DNA from: Spartobacteria bacterium
Lineage (GTDB): Bacteria; Verrucomicrobiota; Verrucomicrobiia; Chthoniobacterales; Chthoniobacteraceae
Assembly (NCBI GenBank): GCA_025355595.1
Contig: JANXZI010000563.1
Span: 1-8,681 of the forward strand
Direction of reading: 5' to 3'
Length of the DNA: 8,681 nucleotides
Translations under genes and position numbers: made by a program
The notes under the pieces: generated by a model
Told to the model about the DNA's origin: nothing
The model's database searches: none
The model's input: only the letters and a program-made list of their open reading frames with translations
Part shown: positions 1 to 6,405 of the stretch, one piece after another
Numbering within the stretch: the stretch's first letter is position 1
Layout: the number at the start of each line of letters is the position of its first letter

Positions 1-55
1 CGCGACGGAGTGCCACGCTGTCAACTGCGCTCTGCCGCGAGGCACCGTCCGAATT
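1..55 (-). repeat. possible partial copy of the A/B palindromic repeat family
   Basis: Read on the minus strand, this edge sequence contains cggacggtgcct followed closely by gcggcagagcgc and, further on, a gcgtggcactccg block. The same order of blocks occurs in the left arm of element B, where cggacggtacctt precedes gcggtggcagagcg. About 10 bases present between the two blocks in element B are missing here. The resemblance is by eye, is gapped, and the piece is cut by the window edge, so it may be only a distant relative of the family. Confidence 0.3.
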
Positions 56-57
56 TC

Positions 58-128
58 AACCGCGGCGGACGCGGCGGACGCGGAGAGAGAGACATTGAAT
101 CGCCGCGCCCGCCGTGCCCGCCGCGGTT
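58..128. repeat. GC-rich inverted repeat, 26-bp arms with 9-bp internal period
   Basis: Bases 58-83 and 103-128 are reverse complements at 23 of 26 positions, separated by a 19-nt purine-rich spacer (gagagagaga-like). The left arm is itself periodic: the 9-mer gcggcggac occurs twice in tandem and is then begun again, and the right arm carries the degenerate counterpart. The transcript could fold into a strong stem-loop. No T run follows the right arm, so an intrinsic terminator is not supported. It looks like a dispersed palindromic repeat rather than a regulatory site of the downstream gene, but that is inference. Confidence 0.6.
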
Positions 129-220
129 CATTCCACGTGGCTCCATGTGCCTCCCGTAAATTAGGACACTGCCGGGTGGAGTCGGCAGGGCAAACGCATC
201 AAAAAAGCAGGTCGTCCTCA

Positions 221-363
221 CGGCGGTGTCCCTTGTAGTGCGGCGGGAAGCGCAGCGCCACGCCGCCTTGTTGCGGAGATGCGAAGAGACGCCCGGATGT
301 CCGTCCCGCGCGCGAGGCAAAGGCGGTGTCGCGCTTCGCTTGCCACCGCACGACAAGGAGCCC
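221..363. repeat. palindromic interspersed element, copy A
   Basis: The arm at about 230-270 and the reverse complement of about 319-358 match at roughly 33 of 39 positions, starting at ccttgt, continuing through gtgcgg and ending at ccgcctt. The arms point toward each other around a spacer of about 50 bp. The same arm sequence occurs again in both arms of the element at 6495-6660 (ccttggagtgcgg, then ccgcctt or ccgcttt), so this is one family present twice in 6.3 kb. The organisation, two inverted copies of a short motif, resembles REPIN/MITE-like non-autonomous repeats. No transposase gene is in the window to support that. A 66-codon open frame crossing this element is not a plausible gene. 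Confidence 0.65.
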
Positions 364-459
364 GCACGGTTTTTTGAGTCGGGTTTCACTCTCGTTCTCC
401 CAAAGCGCAGGCTGGCCAGCGGGTAGTCCTCCGATACGATTGCCCGACCTTTCCCAACT

Positions 460-3400
460 ATGAGCGCCACCCTTGATCCGCTAATTTCACGAAAACTGAA
501 TGCATTCGCCCGGCGGCGCAGGCGGCTCATCATCATTAAGGGCGTGCTCGCGGGGCTTGCCGCGCTGGTGCTGCTGCTGCTCGCGGTGGCTGCGGTGGAT
601 CTGAAATGGATGCTGCCGGAGTGGCTTCGGTGGACGTTGAGCGGCACGGCGTACGCCGCCGTGCTGGTCGTGCTGTGGCGGCAGTGCCTGCGCGAACTCC
701 TGCACGCGCCCGACGAGCGCCAGCTTGCGCGGCTGATCGAGCACGCGGAGCCGGGGCTGCGCGAGGATTTGCTCTCGGCGGTGGAACTCGGGCGCACGCC
801 GGGCGAGGTGTTTGACTCGGAGCAATTCCGCGCGCTGCTCCAAGCGGATGTCGCGCAGCGCATCGGCGATGTGGAGATGAAATCATTGCTGCCCGTGGCG
901 CTCATCCGGCGCACGATTGGTTGGACATTTGCGATCACCGTCGCGGCGATTGCGATGATGGCGGCGAGCGGCTGGAGCTTTCACACGCTGATGCTCCGCG
1001 CGCTCGCGCCGTGGATGAATCTCGAACGCGTCTCGCGGACGAAGGTGGACGTGCAGTTGCCGATTGGCGGCGACAAGATGGTCCCGCAGGGCGACACGGT
1101 GCGCGTGGAGGTGAAGCTCTCGGGCCAGCTCGCAAACCGCGCGCGCATTGAGACGATGAGCGACGGCGGCGGCTGGCATGTGATGGACATGGAGGCGCTC
1201 GGCGAGGATCGCTTTGCGGCGACGGTGCAGGTGAGCCGTGCGAGCGTGCGCTATCGCATCAAGGCCGGCGACGCGCTCACGCGGAAGTATCTGCTCGATG
1301 CGCGCGAGCGGCCCTACGTGACCGAGTTCGCGAAGGTGTTTCATTTTCCAAAATACAGCGAGCTGGCCGACCGCAGCGTGACGGAAAAGGACGGCGCGCT
1401 CGTCGCGCTCGAGGGCACCGAGGTCGAGCTGAAGCTGAAAACAAATCAGGCGGTGAAGCGCGCGGATTTGCTGATCGAGCAAGGCAAGACGAGCAGCACG
1501 GTGGCGCTCACGGCGGGCGCGGACGGATTGCTCTCGGGCAAAATCACGATGAATGCGAGCGGCACCTACCGCGTGCATCTCACGGGCGCGGAGACGGGAT
1601 TTGAAAACAAGTTCAGCCCGGAAAATGAAATCCGCGCGGAGCCCGACTTGCTGCCCGCGGTGGAACTCGAGAAGCCGAAGAACGATCTCATCCTGCCCGC
1701 GAACGAACTTGTGGACATCAGCGGCAATGCGACGGACGACCTCGGCCTCGCGAAAGTCTCGCGGCTTGTGAAGATCAATTCCGGCGGTTGGAAGGAAACC
1801 GTGCTCGCGAAGAAGTCCGGCAAGCAGGTGCGCATCGCGGACCAGTGGGATATTTTCCAGGAGGGAGTGAAGCCCGGCGATCTGCTGACGATGAAACTCG
1901 TGGCGACGGATTTGAAAGGCAGCAAGGCGGAGTCGCGCCCGCTGCAGGTGACGATCACGGCGTCGGGATTTGAGATGCGGCGCGTGCAGGCGCTCGATGC
2001 GCTGCGCGCGATGAATGAGAGCGTGCGCGCGCTTGCGGAACAGGCGGCGCAGCTTCACAGCGCGGTGCGCAAGGCGAACGAGTCCACCGTCTATTCGAAG
2101 ACCGCTGACGAGGCGGCGGTGAGGCAGGCGGGCGTGGCGACGGGCGGCGCGGTGAAGGAGTTTGACACGAAATTCACGGAGGCGTGGACGGCGCTCGGCG
2201 GCGCACTGAAGGAGGCGAAGGGCGGACATCTCACGGCGGAACTGGTGATGCTCGGCCGCGAGCTGGCGCGGATGGGATTTGGCACGGCGACGAACACGCG
2301 CGCGGAGGCCGAGGCGATTTCGATTTCACCTGCGGCGCGCAAGGTGCAGGCCTCGGCGCTGGAGTCGGCGGCGGAGATCTCGCGGCGTGCGAAGATCGCC
2401 GAGACGATGGCGGAGGCGATCACCGCTTCCGAGGAGGCTGCAGTGCTTGCGGAGAACGGGATCGTTCTCGTCCGCGAGCAGAAGCGGCTGATGGAAATGT
2501 GGTCGAACGCCAAGGAGGATGACGCGCAGTGGGAGGCGCTGTCGAGCAGGCTCAAGGTGACGGCTTCGCAGGCGAAGGTCATCGAGGACATCCTCGCGTC
2601 GGTGGGCACGCGCGCGGGATACGGAAAGGAGCGGTCAAAGGCGGCGCTCTACCAGCTCCAGCGGCACCGCGAGGGGCTCACGAAGACCATGCCGAATGAA
2701 CGCGACGTCAAGGGCAACAGGATGAAGGCTGCGATGACGAAGCTCGGGGAATTCAACCGCGGGATCGAGTCATCCGCGCGCGCGTTCAACGACTGGAGCC
2801 GTGAGTTCGGCCTGCGCCCGGTCGCGCTGATGCGCGATGCCTCGCAGGATGTCGGCCCCGCGTATGCGGCGGTGCTGAAGCTCGCGGAATCGCTGGAGCC
2901 GATCCGCAAGGAGCCGACGTTCACCGACGATGCGCGCAAGGTGCTCACGGAGGCGCGGTGGAAAGTCGCGGGCGAACTTTTCAAGACGAACGGCGACCTG
3001 GAGGAAATCCGTCATCGTGCGGACAATCAGTTTGTGTCCGACGTGCGGCAGACCGTCGCGGCGCTGGAGGCGCTGCACGCGATCGCGCCGGGGACGGATG
3101 CCGCGGAGATCCGCGGAAAGCTCGACGAACTCGACGCGGTGTTTCGCGTGCTGGAGAGCGGGCACAATTTGCAGGAGGCCATGGAGGGCTTCACGCAGCT
3201 CGCGTCGAGCGAGCGCTGGGAGCTGCGCGATCTCGCGTCGCGCACGGATGCGCCGCGCGACTGGCGCTGGTTGGAGGCGCGGATGCGGATGATTCCCGAT
3301 GATCTCGGTCGTGCGAAGCCCGCGAAGTCGGATGCGGAACTTGCAAAGGTGTTTGCCAATGCGCAGCAGATCCTGTGGAAGTCGCAGCAGACCGAGGCGT

Positions 3401-6400
3401 GGCGCTCGCTGGAACGCGAGATGGGAGGGCGCGCGAATTTCGACTACATGCCCGTGAGCGCGCGGAAGGATTCCGAGCAGATCGGCGGGCAGGTGAAGCT
3501 CGCGCTCGACCTTTTCCGCAAGGCGATGGAGGACGCGCGCAAGCGGCTGGCGAAACTTTCGCCGACCGTGAGCCAGCTCGCCGCCGCGCTCGCGAAGGAG
3601 CAGACCGACGTGAAGAAGGAGACCGAGAAGCGGGCGAAGAACGAGGAGAAGAAGAATCCCGAGGACGCAAAGACCGAGGCGGAAAAGCAGATCGCGCAGC
3701 AGCAGCAGCTCAACCAGAAGGTCGAGACGCTGAAGGACCTTGTGCGCGCCGAGGCGAACAAGCAGGACATTTTGCAGAAGGAACAGCGCGAGAAAATGCG
3801 CGATGCTGATGACGCGCTCGCAATGCTGAAGGATCCGCCGCCGAAGGCCGAGCAGGCTTTGCAGGATGCCGCCGCGAGCGCGGCCGAGCAGCAGAAGGCC
3901 GACCTCACACGCGCGACTGAGCAGCAGCAGAAGCTCGCGGACGCGCTAAAGCAGATCGCCGAGCATTTTGAAAAACTGGAGCAGGGCAAGCCGGCGGACG
4001 ACACGCGCGCCGCGATGCGCGAGGCGGAGAAGGAGCTCGGAATCAAGGAGCAACTCGATGCGCAGCAGGCGCACGCCCAGATGCTCGCTGAGATGGCGGA
4101 GAAGGATCCGCAGCAGCTTCTCAAGGAACTTGAGGCGAAGGTGCCGGAGAATCCCGTGATGCAAAAGGAACTGAGCACGATCGGGAAGGACACCGTCGCC
4201 GATGCCGCGCAGAAACTTGAGAATGCCGCGAAGCAGGAGGGCAAAGTCGCGCAGCAGGTCGCCGAGCAGGCGAAGCAGGAGCAGGCAAAGCAGCAGGCCG
4301 CGCAGAAGAACGCAGCCGACGCCGCAAAGCAGGCCGCACAGGCGGCGCAAGCCGCGCAGAAAGCCGCCGAGGCCGCGCAGGCTGAGGCGAAGGCTGCGAA
4401 CAATCAGTCTGCGGAACAGCACGCCGCGAAGGCCGCGAAAGAAGCCGCAGCAGCCGCGCAAAATGCAGAGCAAGCCGCGCAGTCCGCGGAGAAAATGGCA
4501 AAGGCCAGCACTCCCGCCGAAGCCGCGCAGCACGCGCAGCAGGCCGCGAACAAAGCCGGTGAAGCTGCGAAGGCCGCCGAGCAGGCGGCGGGCGACGCGA
4601 AGCAGGCGCAGGCCACCGCGCAGGACGCGGCGGCAAAGGGCGGCGACAAGCAGCCGAACAATCAGAAAGCCGGTGAAAAATCCGCCGAGGCCGCACAGCA
4701 GGCGGAAAAGGCCGCGCAGGCTGCGAAGCAGGCGCAAAATCTCGCGCAGGCCGCTGCGAACGAAGCCGCCGCGATGGCGCAGGCGCAGGCCGCGAAACCG
4801 AACACTCCGCAGCAGGCCGCGAACAAAGCTGCCGATGCAGCGAAGCAGGCCGCGCAAGCTGCGCAGGCCGCCCAGCAAGCCGCGCAAGCTGCCGAGAAAA
4901 CGGCGAACAACGCCGCGAACCCGCAGGCCGCGCAGCAGGCCGCGAAGGCCGCGAACGAAGCCGGTGCCGCCGCGCAGGATGCACAGCAGGCCGCGCAGGC
5001 GGCGGAAAAAGCCGCGGCAACCGGCGACGCAAAGCAGGCCGCGCAAGCCGCGCAGCAGGCCGCGAACAAGGCCGGCGATGCAGCGAAGGCCGCCGACGCA
5101 GCCGCGAACAATGCGCAAGGTGCGCAGGCAAACGCACAGCAAGCCGCCGCGAAAGGCGGTGAGCAGCAGCCTGCGAATCAGCAGGCCGCGCAGCAGGCTG
5201 GCGAAGCCGCGAAGCAGGCGCAGGCTGCAGCGCAGGCCGCGCGTCAGGCGCAGGCCGCAGCACAGCAGGCGGCACAGGAAGCCGGTGCGATGGCGCAGCA
5301 AAATCCGCAGCTTGCACAAGCCGCGAAACAGCAGCAGCCGATCGCGGCGAATGCCGCCGACGCTGGCGCGGAGGTCGCGCGCGCCGGACGCCATGAGCAG
5401 CGCCTGGGCAATCAGCCCGCAGGCGAGCAGCTCGCAAAACTCGGCGAGCAGATCGCGGCGACCGCCGAGAATGCGGTCCCGGCGGCGCAGAAGGCGCTGA
5501 ACGATGCGAAGTCCGCCGCCGCCGCTGCTGCTCCAGTGAACGAAGCCAACGCACAGTTGGCGGCGGAACTTTCCGCATTGAACAAAGCAGCAAATGGCCA
5601 ACCCGCACAGCCCGCCGCCGAGCAGCCGCCGCAGGGCGCCCAGGCAAACGCGCAGCCCGCGGGACAGCCGGAAGGACAGCCCGCAGGTCAGCCTGCCGGA
5701 CAACCAGCGGGGCAACCAGCGGGACAGCCCGCAGGTCAACCCGCAGGTCAACCCGCAGGTCAGCAAGTGGCGCAACCTTCCGGACAACCCGCAGGGCAGC
5801 AGGCCGCGCAACCGTCTGCGCAGCCCGCGGGACAGCAGGCAGCTGCGCCCGCTTCGCCCGCCGAGCAGCAGGCGATGGCGCGCGCGCTCGATGCGCTCGA
5901 TCAGCAGTTGAATCCATCCACCGCGCAGCAGGCGGCGAATGGCGAAGGCCAGCCAGGCCAGCAGCCCGGTCAAGCGGGGCAGCAACCGGGTCAACCTGGA
6001 CAGCAGCCCGGACAACCCGGACAGCCGGGGCAGCAGCCGGGACAGCCTGGACAGCCGGGTGATGGAAAATCCGCTTCGCAATCTGCGATGGCGGCGGCGG
6101 CGCAGGCGGCAGCGGATTCCATGCGCCAGAGCCGCGCGGAAAATTCCTCGCCGCAGCCGGGCTCGCTTTTGAGCGGCAGCCAGAGCGAGAAATCAATGGG
6201 CGGCGCAAAGGCCGAGGGCACCGCGATGAATTTCAAAGCCCTGCCGAACGCCAACGATCTCAAGCGTGGCGACTGGGGCAAGCTGCCGAAGAAACTCGCG
6301 GAGCAGCTCACGAAAGGATCGCAGGAATCCATCCCCGGCGAATACCGGCAGGCCGTGGAGACGTACTACCGTGTGATCGCGGAGAAGACCAAGAAGCGGC

Positions 6401-6405
6401 CATGA
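460..6405 (+). CDS. giant DUF4175-like membrane-anchored coiled-coil envelope protein
   Basis: This 1981-residue protein opens with an Arg-rich segment, then membrane segments near residues 24-46, 56-73 and 152-173. Positive charges place the N terminus inside and everything after about 175 outside the cytoplasm. Residues about 190-500 look beta-rich and Ig-like and include ATDDLGL (424-430), a motif typical of DUF4175-like proteins. A long charged coiled coil follows (about 508-1240), then an Ala/Gln section with a 172-residue tandem duplication (1285-1628), eight GQP[A/E] units (1735-1766), a collagen-like GQP/GQQP tract (1830-1867) and a tail with DWGKLP (1938-1943) and YRQAVETYY (1962-1970), a kind of tail I recall from similar planctomycete/verrucomicrobial proteins. 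The family label is from recognition, not a search. The ATG at 460 gives a sensible N terminus but lacks a Shine-Dalgarno sequence. The stop overlaps the next frame's ATG. The specific function is unknown; an envelope structural or scaffolding role is inferred from topology. No catalytic motif was seen. Confidence 0.85.
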   Translation: MSATLDPLISRKLNAFARRRRRLIIIKGVLAGLAALVLLLLAVAAVDLKWMLPEWLRWTLSGTAYAAVLVVLWRQCLRELLHAPDERQLARLIEHAEPGLREDLLSAVELGRTPGEVFDSEQFRALLQADVAQRIGDVEMKSLLPVALIRRTIGWTFAITVAAIAMMAASGWSFHTLMLRALAPWMNLERVSRTKVDVQLPIGGDKMVPQGDTVRVEVKLSGQLANRARIETMSDGGGWHVMDMEALGEDRFAATVQVSRASVRYRIKAGDALTRKYLLDARERPYVTEFAKVFHFPKYSELADRSVTEKDGALVALEGTEVELKLKTNQAVKRADLLIEQGKTSSTVALTAGADGLLSGKITMNASGTYRVHLTGAETGFENKFSPENEIRAEPDLLPAVELEKPKNDLILPANELVDISGNATDDLGLAKVSRLVKINSGGWKETVLAKKSGKQVRIADQWDIFQEGVKPGDLLTMKLVATDLKGSKAESRPLQVTITASGFEMRRVQALDALRAMNESVRALAEQAAQLHSAVRKANESTVYSKTADEAAVRQAGVATGGAVKEFDTKFTEAWTALGGALKEAKGGHLTAELVMLGRELARMGFGTATNTRAEAEAISISPAARKVQASALESAAEISRRAKIAETMAEAITASEEAAVLAENGIVLVREQKRLMEMWSNAKEDDAQWEALSSRLKVTASQAKVIEDILASVGTRAGYGKERSKAALYQLQRHREGLTKTMPNERDVKGNRMKAAMTKLGEFNRGIESSARAFNDWSREFGLRPVALMRDASQDVGPAYAAVLKLAESLEPIRKEPTFTDDARKVLTEARWKVAGELFKTNGDLEEIRHRADNQFVSDVRQTVAALEALHAIAPGTDAAEIRGKLDELDAVFRVLESGHNLQEAMEGFTQLASSERWELRDLASRTDAPRDWRWLEARMRMIPDDLGRAKPAKSDAELAKVFANAQQILWKSQQTEAWRSLEREMGGRANFDYMPVSARKDSEQIGGQVKLALDLFRKAMEDARKRLAKLSPTVSQLAAALAKEQTDVKKETEKRAKNEEKKNPEDAKTEAEKQIAQQQQLNQKVETLKDLVRAEANKQDILQKEQREKMRDADDALAMLKDPPPKAEQALQDAAASAAEQQKADLTRATEQQQKLADALKQIAEHFEKLEQGKPADDTRAAMREAEKELGIKEQLDAQQAHAQMLAEMAEKDPQQLLKELEAKVPENPVMQKELSTIGKDTVADAAQKLENAAKQEGKVAQQVAEQAKQEQAKQQAAQKNAADAAKQAAQAAQAAQKAAEAAQAEAKAANNQSAEQHAAKAAKEAAAAAQNAEQAAQSAEKMAKASTPAEAAQHAQQAANKAGEAAKAAEQAAGDAKQAQATAQDAAAKGGDKQPNNQKAGEKSAEAAQQAEKAAQAAKQAQNLAQAAANEAAAMAQAQAAKPNTPQQAANKAADAAKQAAQAAQAAQQAAQAAEKTANNAANPQAAQQAAKAANEAGAAAQDAQQAAQAAEKAAATGDAKQAAQAAQQAANKAGDAAKAADAAANNAQGAQANAQQAAAKGGEQQPANQQAAQQAGEAAKQAQAAAQAARQAQAAAQQAAQEAGAMAQQNPQLAQAAKQQQPIAANAADAGAEVARAGRHEQRLGNQPAGEQLAKLGEQIAATAENAVPAAQKALNDAKSAAAAAAPVNEANAQLAAELSALNKAANGQPAQPAAEQPPQGAQANAQPAGQPEGQPAGQPAGQPAGQPAGQPAGQPAGQPAGQQVAQPSGQPAGQQAAQPSAQPAGQQAAAPASPAEQQAMARALDALDQQLNPSTAQQAANGEGQPGQQPGQAGQQPGQPGQQPGQPGQPGQQPGQPGQPGDGKSASQSAMAAAAQAAADSMRQSRAENSSPQPGSLLSGSQSEKSMGGAKAEGTAMNFKALPNANDLKRGDWGKLPKKLAEQLTKGSQESIPGEYRQAVETYYRVIAEKTKKRP
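4312..5343 (+). repeat. 516-bp in-frame tandem duplication (172 residues x 2)
   Basis: Residues 1285-1456 and 1457-1628 of the giant protein are diverged copies. The offset is exactly 172 residues at several separate landmarks: the opening AADAAKQAAQAAQAAQ (1285/1457), NKAG (1364/1536), KGG followed by QP and NQ (1393/1565) and EA-AM-AQ (1435/1607). A hand count without gaps gives about 104 of 159 identical residues. The Ala/Gln bias inflates that figure, but the rarer landmark residues staying in register do not follow from bias alone. The end of the second copy slips by about five residues before AANAAD, which resembles the start of a third unit. The duplicated unit is predicted to be helical or coiled coil. 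Confidence 0.8.
5662..5757 (+). repeat. 12-bp tandem repeat encoding (GQPA)8
   Basis: Eight consecutive 12-base units encode GQP[A/E], residues 1735-1766 of the giant protein; the first unit has Glu instead of Ala. Most units differ by synonymous changes (gga, ggt or ggg; cag or caa; cca, ccc, cct or ccg). The last two units (5734-5745 and 5746-5757) are identical at DNA level, as expected from recent slippage. Degenerate GQQ/AQPSGQP units continue to about 5835. The tract is Pro/Gly-rich and probably an extended, flexible linker outside the cytoplasm. Confidence 0.85.
5947..6060 (+). repeat. collagen-like GQP/GQQP tract
   Basis: Residues 1830-1867 of the giant protein are made only of G, Q, P and a single A, in GQP and GQQP steps (9- and 12-base units). 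Glycine is therefore not at every third place, and a true collagen triple helix would be interrupted repeatedly. A polyproline-like flexible spacer is more likely. It is separated from the GQPA tract by a more complex segment containing ARALDALDQQLNPST (around 1807-1821). Confidence 0.75.

Larger units (their letters stand above)
1..459. other. gene-free, repeat-rich leader region
   Basis: No reading frame here looks like a real gene. The short frames that stay open are driven by GC bias and cross inverted repeats. The stretch holds a possible partial repeat (1-55), a GC-rich inverted repeat (58-128), a short stem-loop of ctgccg/cggcag (169-174 with 183-188, 8-nt loop) without a following T run, and palindromic element A (221-363). 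Between 364 and 459, just before the giant gene, the only promoter-like string is tacgat at 435-440, whose upstream partner (ctggcc, 412-417) is poor, so no promoter is claimed. No ribosome binding site precedes the ATG at 460. If a coding region lies upstream of the giant gene it ends before this window. Confidence 0.6.

Noticed and set aside
226..426. Small 66-codon plus-strand frame before the giant gene
   Set aside because: It is essentially a translation of palindromic element A, whose related copy at 6495-6660 is noncoding-like repeat DNA; no ribosome binding site.
435..440. tacgat considered as a -10 box of the giant gene
   Set aside because: The partner at the right spacing (ctggcc) matches the -35 consensus at only about half the positions, which is not above chance; the sigma preferences of the organism are unknown.
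883..2229. Minus-strand open frame of 448 codons opposite the N-terminal half of the giant gene
   Set aside because: Arg/His/Leu-rich with no recognisable fold; the plus strand encodes membrane segments and the ATDDLGL motif there.
4202..5500. Plus-strand shifted frame of 432 codons within the giant gene
   Set aside because: Arg/Pro/Ser-only product reflecting the repeated codons read out of frame. The main frame carries the in-register 172-residue duplication and continues to a proper tail.
3946..6081. Minus-strand open frame of 711 codons opposite the Ala/Gln and GQP sections
   Set aside because: It is open only because the plus-strand codons (GCC, GCG, CAG, AAG) give no stops in that frame. 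The product is an Arg/Leu/Gly monotone with no domain, while the plus-strand frame has coherent domains throughout.
4121..6208. Minus-strand open frame of 695 codons overlapping the same region
   Set aside because: Product is Arg/Pro/Ala noise, explained by the biased plus-strand codons; two overlapping antisense genes plus the sense gene are not plausible.
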